Shown here piece after piece: positions 43,142 through 50,310 of a stretch of 50,310 bases of DNA. The first letter of the stretch is position 1; every line of letters begins with the position of its first letter. Under the pieces are notes generated by a model. It was not told where the DNA came from. It worked only from the letters and a program-made list of their open reading frames with translations, and did no database searches. The stretch spans positions 1 through 50,310 of the forward strand of contig NZ_JAFRGN010000006.1 in the NCBI RefSeq assembly GCF_017433805.1. Direction: 5' to 3'. Origin of the DNA: Butyrivibrio sp. GTDB lineage: Bacteria > Bacillota > Clostridia > Lachnospirales > Lachnospiraceae. Position numbers and translations under genes: made by a program.

Positions 43142-44098
43142 ATGAAAATTGATGAATTGATGAGTGGAGTTACAACAGTAGGTATTGCAGGTCATGTCAG
43201 ACCAGACGGAGACTGCATAGGTTCTACAATGGGGTTATATCTTTATCTGACCAAGAATTATCCAGGCGTTAAGGCAACAGTTTTCCTTGAGGATATTCCT
43301 GATGAGTTCTTATTCATCAAGGATGCAGACAAGATCAACCATACTTTCACATCAGATGTTGAGAGCTTTGACCTCTTCATCTGCATCGACTGCGAAAAGG
43401 GCAGACTTGGCGGCGCAGAGAAGTTCTTTGATGCAGCCAAGAAGACACTTAATATTGATCATCATATCAGTAATCCAGGAACTGGCGATGTTACTTACAT
43501 CGTTCCAACAGCCAGCTCAGCTTGCGAGCTTGCATATAATGTAATGGACGAAGACAAGCTGGATAAAGAAATCGCTCAGGCGCTCTATACTGGTATGGTA
43601 ACAGATACAGGCGTATTCAAGTATAACAGCACATCTCCCAAGACTTATGAGATCGCTGGTAAACTTACATCCTACGGTTTTGATTTCACATGGCTCATTG
43701 ACCACGTATTCTATGAGAAGACATATACACAGAATCAGATCCTTGGTAGAGCACTCCTTGAGAGTATCACTCTTATGCATGGTAAGGTAATTGCTTCTGT
43801 TGTATCCAGACAGACAATGGACTTCTATGGTGTTAACGGCAATGATCTTGATGGAATCGTTAATCAGCTGATGTTCACTATCGGTACAGACGTTGCTATC
43901 TTCATGTATGAGGAAGAGCCAATGATGTACAGAGTAAGCCTTCGTAGTAATGGTAACATTGATGTTTCCAAGGTTGCCAAGCTCCTTGGCGGCGGTGGTC
44001 ACGTAAGAGCATCAGGATGCACACTGAATGGAACTGCACACGATGCGATCAACAGCATTACCAATTACATTCAGCAGCAGTACGACGAGAAGAAATGA
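43142..44098 (+). CDS. nrnA: DHH-family phosphoesterase, NrnA-like nanoRNase / pAp phosphatase
   Basis: A 318-residue DHH/DHHA1 phosphoesterase that degrades short oligoribonucleotides or 3'-phosphoadenosine 5'-phosphate. Motifs: HVRPDGDCIGS, CIDCEKG-like, LNIDHHISN, GMVTDTGVFKY and the DHHA1 end GGGGHVRASGC. The location between rbfA and truB is typical in Clostridia. A hairpin with a short T-run separates it from truB. Confidence 0.93.
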   Translation: MKIDELMSGVTTVGIAGHVRPDGDCIGSTMGLYLYLTKNYPGVKATVFLEDIPDEFLFIKDADKINHTFTSDVESFDLFICIDCEKGRLGGAEKFFDAAKKTLNIDHHISNPGTGDVTYIVPTASSACELAYNVMDEDKLDKEIAQALYTGMVTDTGVFKYNSTSPKTYEIAGKLTSYGFDFTWLIDHVFYEKTYTQNQILGRALLESITLMHGKVIASVVSRQTMDFYGVNGNDLDGIVNQLMFTIGTDVAIFMYEEEPMMYRVSLRSNGNIDVSKVAKLLGGGGHVRASGCTLNGTAHDAINSITNYIQQQYDEKK

Positions 44099-44104
44099 TA
44101 ATCT

Positions 44105-44146
44105 GGTCGCCGCATTCGAAATATTCGGGTGCGACGACTATTTTTA
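44105..44146 (+). terminator. Attenuator-like hairpin between nrnA and truB
   Basis: A 14-bp stem (44105-44118 with 44126-44139, one mismatch and a few G-T pairs, 7-nt loop) is followed by TATTTTTA. The genes continue in the same direction, so it probably attenuates rather than blocks transcription. Confidence 0.65.
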
Positions 44147-44159
44147 CCTAGGCGGACAT

Positions 44160-45119
44160 ATGAACAAATACAACGGACTTATCAATATCTATAAGGAACA
44201 GGGCTTTACCTCCAACGACGTGGTGGCCAAGCTAAGAGGAATCCTTCATCAAAAGAAAATAGGTCATACTGGAACTCTTGATCCTGATGCCACAGGTGTA
44301 CTTGTTGTGTGCCTCGGTACAGGAACCAAGCTTGTTGAGATGCTCACAGACCACGACAAGGAATATATCGCGGTTTGTAAATTGGGCGTAACTACAGATA
44401 CTCAGGATATGTCAGGAACTATCCTTGAGGAAGCTGAGGTTAATGTCACAAGGCAGCAGCTCCACGAGGCAGTTCAGGCTTTTGTTGGTGACTATGACCA
44501 GATTCCACCTATGTTCTCAGCTATCAAGCAGAATGGTAAAAAACTCTATGAGCTTGCAAGAGAAGGCATAGAAGTAGAGCGTAAGCCAAGAAAGGTTCAT
44601 ATCAGCGCCATCACAATACTTGATGACAGCAACCTTGATAAAGACAACACCTTCGTTATGGAAGTTAAGTGCTCAAAGGGAACCTACATCAGAACCCTTT
44701 GCAATGATATAGGGCTTCGTCTTGGATGTGGAGCAGCAATGCAGAACCTAATGAGGACAAGAGTTGGTGCTTTTGCTCTCGATACTGCAGTTAAACTCTC
44801 ACAGGTAGAAGAGATGAGAGATAATGGAACTCTCGAGGGAATCATTCAGTCTCCTGAATATATTTTTAAGGACCTTGATAAGATACACGTCAAGGATTCC
44901 TGCAGAGCTCTTCTTGAAAACGGTAACAGCTTCCGTAAGGACAACGTAGTTAATGAAGATCCTGACGAAGTTAATGATACAGAATTCTCAGAGCAGATGT
45001 TTACTGATGGTAACATGGTAAGAGTCTATGCTGAGGACGATACATTTTTTGGAATCTACAAATATGACGCCAGAACCAGACAGTTCAAGGTGGACAAGTT
45101 CTTCTTTGAAAAGAACTAA
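44160..45119 (+). CDS. truB: tRNA pseudouridine(55) synthase TruB
   Basis: A 319-residue enzyme making pseudouridine 55 in the T loop of tRNAs. The catalytic aspartate is D41 in KIGHTGTLDPDATGVL. KVHISAITILD and CSKGTYIRTLCNDIG are further family marks. The start is ATG 44160 (NKYNGLINIYKEQGFTS), with AGGCGG just upstream. A longer in-frame reading from 44028 overlaps the nrnA coding region and is not credible. Confidence 0.95.
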   Translation: MNKYNGLINIYKEQGFTSNDVVAKLRGILHQKKIGHTGTLDPDATGVLVVCLGTGTKLVEMLTDHDKEYIAVCKLGVTTDTQDMSGTILEEAEVNVTRQQLHEAVQAFVGDYDQIPPMFSAIKQNGKKLYELAREGIEVERKPRKVHISAITILDDSNLDKDNTFVMEVKCSKGTYIRTLCNDIGLRLGCGAAMQNLMRTRVGAFALDTAVKLSQVEEMRDNGTLEGIIQSPEYIFKDLDKIHVKDSCRALLENGNSFRKDNVVNEDPDEVNDTEFSEQMFTDGNMVRVYAEDDTFFGIYKYDARTRQFKVDKFFFEKN

Positions 45120-45145
45120 TTATACAGTAAGTTTGGAATATCACA

Positions 45146-46051
45146 ATGCAGATAATAACACGACTTGATGAACTTAATATACAGGACAAAACAGCCATTG
45201 CTATTGGTAAGTTTGACGGAATTCATTTAGGACACAAGAAGCTCCTTAAATACATTCTTGATCAGAAACAGGATGGACTTAAGGCAACAGTTTTTACCTT
45301 TGAGCCATCACCTGAGGAATTTTTTGTTGGACACCCTGTTAAGCAGCTCTTTACCCGCAACGAGAAGCGCAAGGCCTTCGAAGACATGGGAATTGATATA
45401 CTTGTTGAATTCCCGCTTAATGAGAAGACTGCAGCAACTCCCCCTGAGGATTTTGTTAAGACTATCCTTGTTGAGGACCTCAATGCAGACTATATAGCTG
45501 CCGGTACCGATGTTTCTTTTGGCGACAAGGGAAGAGGAGATCAGTATCTTCTTCGCAATATGAGCAAGGAACTTGGCTTCGAACTCTGTCTTATTGATAA
45601 GGTAATGCTTGATGGAGAGGAAGTTTCATCCACAAGAGTCAGAAACCAGATAGCAGACGGCGAGATTCCAATGGCCAAGAGACTTCTTGGCGGCGATTAC
45701 AGCATTATGGGAATCGTTGAGCATGGCAATCATCTGGGCCACACTATCGGTATCCCTACTGTTAATATCTTGCCTCCTGCTGGCAAGCTCCTTCCACCTT
45801 TTGGCGTTTATAGCAGTAGAGTTATTATCGACGGCGAAGAGTACAAGGGAATGACCAATATTGGCCGTAAACCTACTGTATCCTCCGACAACCAGATAGG
45901 CGTTGAGACCTTCATTTATGATTTTGATCAGGACGTTTATGGTAAGACCATAGAAGTCAGACTTCTTGAGTTCAAGCGCCCTGAGATGAAGTTCGATTCC
46001 GTTGAGCAGCTCAAGGCTCAGATGGAAAAAGATATTATCAATATATCATAA
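45146..46051 (+). CDS. ribF: Bifunctional riboflavin kinase / FAD synthetase
   Basis: A 301-residue enzyme making FMN and FAD. The N-terminal adenylyltransferase domain has AIGKFDGIHLGHKKLLKYI and VSSTRVRNQIADGEIPMA. The C-terminal kinase domain has HGNHLGHTIGIPTVNI and GMTNIGRKPT. It closes the rimP-to-ribF run. The often-following rpsO is absent and a secreted-protein gene comes next. Confidence 0.96.
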   Translation: MQIITRLDELNIQDKTAIAIGKFDGIHLGHKKLLKYILDQKQDGLKATVFTFEPSPEEFFVGHPVKQLFTRNEKRKAFEDMGIDILVEFPLNEKTAATPPEDFVKTILVEDLNADYIAAGTDVSFGDKGRGDQYLLRNMSKELGFELCLIDKVMLDGEEVSSTRVRNQIADGEIPMAKRLLGGDYSIMGIVEHGNHLGHTIGIPTVNILPPAGKLLPPFGVYSSRVIIDGEEYKGMTNIGRKPTVSSDNQIGVETFIYDFDQDVYGKTIEVRLLEFKRPEMKFDSVEQLKAQMEKDIINIS

Positions 46052-46133
46052 AATATTAATTTATATTTTATAAATGTAACCAACTATATATGTTAAAGTT
46101 TTTAGTGATTGGACACGTAATCAAGGGGGTATT

Positions 46134-48761
46134 ATGGACCAGATCACTAAAAAAATAGTTGGGAAAATCAGTATTATTCTGACTGCCATGCTGGTAGTCT
46201 TCAATTTGGGGTGCGTTACAGCAAAGGCCGCCCCTTCTATTCAGGTCAGAAACACATATTCCAATGCGCAACAGGCAAATACCGAGGGTAAGACTGTAGT
46301 TGCTGACCTTCAGATCATTAATCTTGATGTGCCATCTCAGGGCAAGCTCCTCGACAGCTTTGCCACTATCAAAACATCCCAAGGACTTTATTGGAATATT
46401 CCTGTTATCTGGCTCGATCCACAGGGGCAGATTTCTTCTGTGTGTATTCCGGGCATCAAATATATTCCTATTTTCGCATTCTATCTCCCTGACAACATAG
46501 TTGTAATGAATCAGGGGAATTCCCGCGGATACTCTATTGAACTGCCTGAATTCGTAGGTCAGCTCTATGGTGAAAAGAGCTTTCTGTCTATCAGCAATCC
46601 TCTTTCCGGAGTTACATACATCACAACTTCCTCAATTGTCGGCTATCTTGGATCATCAAATGGTCCACAGGTCTTTAATTCCACTGAGCTAAAACGTCTT
46701 TCTACTATTAGTAGAGGAACTGGAATATTCGACGTTGCCACTGCGCAAAAAGAGCTGCAAAACGGCCTTACGCAGATGGCTGAAGAAACAGAAGATTATA
46801 CTGATACAGGCGCTGAAGATTCTTACTACGTAGAACCAGAAAACAAAGATTCTCAAGATCAAGTAGATGATTATAGCGATGATGATCAGATTCTTTCCAG
46901 TGAGGGGAATTACTCAGATGCTGGAGAAACTAAAGGCGGATCATCAGAAATACCAGTTGATCCCAAGCCGGTAGAGCCTGTTGTAGATCTTTTGGCAATC
47001 CATTGTTCAGATAATGTTATTGCGACCATTGGTCGCGAGAATCTCACAAACCTTCTGAACCTTATCATGAATGTCATAGAGCCACAGGCGGTTAGCCAGC
47101 TTACTAACAATTTCCAGTGCTATTATGATGGGGCAAAAGAAAATGCGCTGGGCAAAGAGATAGGTCTTTATGTATATGATTCCAGAGTGGACCATATAAA
47201 AGACAGAGACTATGACGATGCTAATGCCTATGTTCAGCCCAAATATGAGAACATAACGGTTAACGGCGAGGAAATAACATCCTACGGCTATTTCATGGCT
47301 GTTAACACCAAGTCTTTATATAAAGAAAATGAAGATGGCACCTATTCTTTGATCAATACGGAAATTGATACACTGAACAATACCATTACCCATGAGCTCA
47401 TGCATGCTTATATGGACGACTATGTCAGAACCGGTATGACAGGCCTTGCTAATAATCAGACCGAGTATACTGCAGATGAGAACAAATTTCCTAACTGGTT
47501 TATAGAAGGTTCAGCGTCCTCAGTAGAAAACGTATATTCATATAGATATGAAGTCTTTGACGCTATGCATACGGATAAAGAGGATGCGTTATCTGATTAC
47601 ACTGTGGATTCTCTTTTGGCATATTATCAAAACTTTAATGATGAATATTATGGAAGTCCTAGCATAGACAGCAAAAATAAGTATTATGATTCTGATAAGA
47701 ATACGGCCAGTGCTTATGTGAGTGGATATCTTGCGTGCCTATACCTTGCCGATATGGCTATAGAAAAAGGCTACGTGGAAGGCAAGACTTCCGCAGTTAC
47801 AGATACTTATGACGGGGATAAAAACGTATATAGTTCCGCTATCCTTAGGAGCGGATTCGATGAGATATTGAGAAGACTTCATAATGGAACTTCTCTCGAT
47901 GACATCATAGATGACATATCTAATGGAACCTATGCAGATACAGAGAGCTTCCAGAACGCATTCCTGACTGGAGCATATAATGAAGCAAATGGCACTTATG
48001 AAAATGTTGATGCTTCTGCAAATTTCTGCGTTGACGTTCTCAACTACCTTAATAAGGTGTCAAAAGACCTGACGGGGGATGCAGAATATGTTGAGTTTGC
48101 CAACGGTTCAGTCCTTTTGGACTTTGCTACAGACAAAACTTCAGTTATTGATGCAGCGTCAACAGACAGTGAACCTGAGCAGACACTTTATAATATTGTA
48201 GATTCAAAAGACTATGTAGAGTCTACAGTATCTAACGAGAGTACCTGGGCTACAGCAGGAACTAAGGGCCCGGCAATGCCACCTGAAGGAAATGAGGATA
48301 CAGATGCTTCTGATACTCCTGAGTCTGATGATGAAGGGCAGATTGCAGCAAGGGCGCCTGAGGTTGATGCTCCGCCTGAGCAGATTGCTGACAAGCAGAT
48401 ATCTAGCGAAGAGGCAACGACAGTAACTACCCAGACTGATCCTGTTACCAATAACGATGCAGATGAATCCGTACCGGAAGATCTGGCCACGCAGCCGTCT
48501 GATGAAGATGACAACGAGGATGATGGAGAAAAAGAAGCTGATCCTGATCCTGAGTCTGAGTCCGAAAAAGATGCAGAACCAGAGCCAGAGACAGAGCAGG
48601 AGTCAAGTACTGAATCAGAACCAGAGCAGGAGCCAGAATCAAGTACGGAATCAGATACAGAGGCAGCTCCTGAGCCTGCAGAAGATAATAATGAAGATAG
48701 TCAGGAAACATCAGAAACAGAGCCTGAATCAGATGATAACAATCAGGAAACAGAGCAGTAA
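46134..48761 (+). CDS. Large secreted zinc-metallopeptidase-like protein with acidic repetitive tail
   Basis: An 875-residue exported protein. The signal peptide ends near VTAKAAPS. Residues about 30-200 are a beta-rich region, followed by an acidic linker. The peptidase core has the zinc motif H420-E421-L422-M423-H424 (TITHELMHAYMDDY) and a likely third ligand E458 in NWFIEGSAS, the arrangement of gluzincins. From about residue 690 the sequence is almost wholly Glu, Asp, Ser, Thr and Pro with degenerate PEPE/SES repeats and no LPXTG sorting signal or terminal hydrophobic anchor. AAGGGGG precedes the ATG. It is probably a surface or extracellular protease; the substrate is unknown. I do not recognise the exact family. 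Confidence 0.8.
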   Translation: MDQITKKIVGKISIILTAMLVVFNLGCVTAKAAPSIQVRNTYSNAQQANTEGKTVVADLQIINLDVPSQGKLLDSFATIKTSQGLYWNIPVIWLDPQGQISSVCIPGIKYIPIFAFYLPDNIVVMNQGNSRGYSIELPEFVGQLYGEKSFLSISNPLSGVTYITTSSIVGYLGSSNGPQVFNSTELKRLSTISRGTGIFDVATAQKELQNGLTQMAEETEDYTDTGAEDSYYVEPENKDSQDQVDDYSDDDQILSSEGNYSDAGETKGGSSEIPVDPKPVEPVVDLLAIHCSDNVIATIGRENLTNLLNLIMNVIEPQAVSQLTNNFQCYYDGAKENALGKEIGLYVYDSRVDHIKDRDYDDANAYVQPKYENITVNGEEITSYGYFMAVNTKSLYKENEDGTYSLINTEIDTLNNTITHELMHAYMDDYVRTGMTGLANNQTEYTADENKFPNWFIEGSASSVENVYSYRYEVFDAMHTDKEDALSDYTVDSLLAYYQNFNDEYYGSPSIDSKNKYYDSDKNTASAYVSGYLACLYLADMAIEKGYVEGKTSAVTDTYDGDKNVYSSAILRSGFDEILRRLHNGTSLDDIIDDISNGTYADTESFQNAFLTGAYNEANGTYENVDASANFCVDVLNYLNKVSKDLTGDAEYVEFANGSVLLDFATDKTSVIDAASTDSEPEQTLYNIVDSKDYVESTVSNESTWATAGTKGPAMPPEGNEDTDASDTPESDDEGQIAARAPEVDAPPEQIADKQISSEEATTVTTQTDPVTNNDADESVPEDLATQPSDEDDNEDDGEKEADPDPESESEKDAEPEPETEQESSTESEPEQEPESSTESDTEAAPEPAEDNNEDSQETSETEPESDDNNQETEQ

Positions 48762-48795
48762 TAACTGACACAAATATATTAACAGATTATAAAAA

Positions 48796-48830
48796 AGAGT
48801 CACTTTCTCTTTGAAAGTGATTCTTTTTTT
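48796..48830 (+). terminator. Terminator after the metallopeptidase gene
   Basis: AGAGTCACTTTC pairs with GAAAGTGATTCT (48796-48807 with 48813-48824, one G-T pair), followed by TTTTTT. The remaining AT-rich sequence to 49014 shows no gene and no clear promoter. Confidence 0.93.
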
Positions 48831-49014
48831 GCGTAATACAGTCAAATTATAAAATGGTTGTTTAGACTTATAAACTAATCATAAATTTATGCTTAATCGA
48901 CAAAAGAAATGATAAATATGATTTTGTTTATGATTTTGTATGATGTATAACTATGACAAGTTAAATGAAACAGCATATACGTGTGTGTTATTTTTGAATG
49001 AGAGGGAATTAGTT

Positions 49015-50310
49015 ATGAAGAGAAAGATGATGAACAAGCAACTTATAAAAGCAATCGCAGTTGGACTTAGTGCCAGCATGGTACTTCAGCCAGTAACAGC
49101 ACTCGCTATTGAGGGAGATGGCGACAACCTTACAGAGGGTAATGAGCAGCAGGCTAACAATCCTAGCGAAGTAGAACTTGTAAACAACGCAGAGCAGGCT
49201 TTTGATGAGTCTGTAAACGACAGTGATATGGGTGTTGAGCAGGCAGTTGAGCAGGTAAATGAAAGCTTAGCAGCAGTTCAGGATCAGTTTACACCAGAAG
49301 CTCCTGCAGCTGATGATCCAGTAGTTGAAGATACTAAGGAAGCTGTTTCAAACCCAGATCTTAATCAGGTTTATGATAACAGCATTTCTAATATCAGTCA
49401 GGATGCTCAGAATCTTACAAACAGTGTTGATACAGTTCAGGACGATATCACAGAGCTTAATGGAGATGTTCAGACTCTTAACTCTACAGATTCAAATAGA
49501 AAAGATGCTGTTGATACATTAGATAATACACCATCTCTTGATGCAGCAGCAGGCAAGGCAGCAGGTGCTTTCTCAGATGTTTCTGATAAGATCGAAGAAG
49601 CAAATAATAAGATTGCAGCAGCAAACACTCAGCAGGAAGCAGAAGCTGCATACGAAGAAGCAGAAGCAGCTGTTAATGCAGCAAATGCAGAACTTGAAGC
49701 AGCCAAGAAAGAATTTAATGAAAAGAAAGCAGCTTATGAAGCAGCTCTTCAGGCAGCAAATGATAAACAGGGCGAATACCTTGAAGCTATAAATGATATT
49801 ACTCAGGACGCAGCTACAGCAGAGCAGGATCTTGCAGATGCTAAGGCATACGCAGCAGCTCTTAAGGGAGAACTTGAGACAGCTAATGCTAAGCTCGCAG
49901 CAGCTAAGAAGAATGCAGAAGATGCAGGAGAACTTGATGTTGCTGCTAAGGAAAAGCTTCAGAAGGAAGCTGGTGATGCAGTAACTTCTGCAAACGGCGT
50001 AGTAAATGGACTCAATGAAGCAATCTCAGCAGGAACAGCAGCAGAGAAGGCAGTAAAGGACGCTAAGGATGCAGCAGATAAGGCAGAGACAGATAATGCC
50101 CAGGCAATAAAGGATGGCGAGGATGCAGAGAAGGCAGTGAAGGACGCCAAGGATGCAGCAAATAAGGCAGAGACAGATAGTGCCCAGGCAATAAAGGATG
50201 GCGAGGATGCAGAGAAGGCAGTGAAGGACGCCAAGGATGCAGCAAATAAGGCAGAGACAGATAATGCTCAGGCAATAAAGGATGGCGAGGAAGCAGAGAA
50301 GGCAGTGAAG
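49015..50310 (+). CDS. Secreted Ala/Glu/Lys-rich coiled-coil repeat protein (5' part, runs off the window)
   Basis: An open frame of 432 codons from ATG 49015 to the window end without a stop, so the protein is truncated only by the window. AGAGGG precedes the start. A signal peptide (basic MKRKMMNKQL, hydrophobic core, cleavage near TALAIEG) shows export. Residues about 25-160 are acidic and polar. From about 175 the sequence is a long alanine-rich heptad-like helix (EAEAAYEEAEAAVNAANAEL), predicted coiled coil. From residue 343 a 28-residue repeat begins (AEKAVKDAKDAA... to ...IKDGED). No domain of known function is visible. It resembles surface stalk or S-layer-associated proteins of fibre-degrading Lachnospiraceae; an anchor would lie beyond the window. 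Confidence 0.85.
   Translation, partial: MKRKMMNKQLIKAIAVGLSASMVLQPVTALAIEGDGDNLTEGNEQQANNPSEVELVNNAEQAFDESVNDSDMGVEQAVEQVNESLAAVQDQFTPEAPAADDPVVEDTKEAVSNPDLNQVYDNSISNISQDAQNLTNSVDTVQDDITELNGDVQTLNSTDSNRKDAVDTLDNTPSLDAAAGKAAGAFSDVSDKIEEANNKIAAANTQQEAEAAYEEAEAAVNAANAELEAAKKEFNEKKAAYEAALQAANDKQGEYLEAINDITQDAATAEQDLADAKAYAAALKGELETANAKLAAAKKNAEDAGELDVAAKEKLQKEAGDAVTSANGVVNGLNEAISAGTAAEKAVKDAKDAADKAETDNAQAIKDGEDAEKAVKDAKDAANKAETDSAQAIKDGEDAEKAVKDAKDAANKAETDNAQAIKDGEEAEKAVK
50041..50310 (+). repeat. 84-bp tandem repeat array (3.2 copies visible)
   Basis: Units begin at 50041, 50125, 50209 and 50293, exactly 84 bp (28 codons) apart and in frame. The copies at 50125 and 50209 are nearly identical, differing at a few bases, which points to recent duplication. 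The array continues past the window. Confidence 0.95.

Noticed and set aside
44028-44159. Longer TruB starting inside nrnA
   Set aside because: The additional 44 residues overlap nrnA, have no family similarity, and ATG 44160 gives the standard TruB N-terminus.
49959-50275. Minus-strand repetitive frames opposite the terminal repeat array
   Set aside because: Their periodicity simply mirrors the 84-bp repeat of the sense gene, which has a start signal, signal peptide and continuous frame.
50041-50310. Possible CRISPR array because of regular repeats
   Set aside because: Units are contiguous 84-bp coding repeats without unique spacers, and no cas genes are present.

Overview
The window looks like chromosome from a low-to-moderate GC anaerobic member of the Bacillota, most likely a Lachnospiraceae of the Butyrivibrio/Pseudobutyrivibrio type. 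The reasons are a PolC-type replicative polymerase, the block pyrH-frr-uppS-cdsA-dxr-rseP-ispG-polC followed by rimP-nusA-ylxR-ylxQ-infB-rbfA-nrnA-truB-ribF, purine-rich Shine-Dalgarno sites, and several plant-polysaccharide functions typical of rumen or gut fibre degraders. This assignment is inference from gene content and order; no database was searched.

Layout. 1-3134: a uronate/pectin catabolic operon (KduD-type dehydrogenase, KDPG aldolase carrying an extra C-terminal VOC-like domain, KDG kinase) closed by a strong terminator. 3166-4506: a membrane HD-GYP protein whose extracytoplasmic part resembles a cellulose-binding module. 4525-11671: a carbohydrate module with a LacI regulator, two permeases, a lipoprotein binding protein and a cytoplasmic GH35 beta-galactosidase. 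Three near-identical operators (TGMAATCGGTTKCA), one at the regulator promoter and two flanking the transporter promoter, suggest autoregulation and looping repression. No ATPase gene is present, so a shared MsmX-type ATPase encoded elsewhere is assumed. 11686-15772: an accessory region with a 61-residue RiPP-precursor-like peptide on the minus strand, divergent from a DUF2975 / small Xre regulator / multipass membrane protein operon, and a convergent serine hydrolase. Two palindromes lie in the shared intergenic region.

15874-24186: a 133-residue unknown protein, an RlmD-family rRNA methyltransferase with a lysine-rich tail, an ECF-type S component, a GltD-like oxidoreductase under an 11-bp inverted repeat, truA, and three envelope or secreted proteins (a TIM-barrel glycosidase-like protein, a small secreted protein and a polysaccharide deacetylase). 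24217-36214: a bactofilin followed by core genes for nucleotide metabolism, ribosome recycling, undecaprenyl and phospholipid synthesis, the MEP isoprenoid pathway, site-2 protease and PolC. Internal terminators after frr and cdsA divide this run. 36253-37385: a PAP2 phosphatase and a tRNA-Glu(CUC) gene with its own promoter, leader hairpin and terminators.

37411-46051: the rimP-nusA-infB-ribF translation/transcription operon, including an IF2 with an unusually long, repetitive disordered N-terminus. 46134-50310: a large secreted zinc-metallopeptidase-like protein with an acidic Pro/Glu/Ser tail, then the 5' part of a secreted Ala/Glu/Lys-rich coiled-coil protein that enters an 84-bp tandem repeat array and runs off the window edge.

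The genes form two themes: uptake and breakdown of plant sugars (uronates, beta-galactosides, possible cellulose sensing) and envelope building (isoprenoid carrier, phospholipid, deacetylase, bactofilin, surface proteins). The least explained parts are the peptide/DUF2975/Xre locus and the terminal repeat protein.
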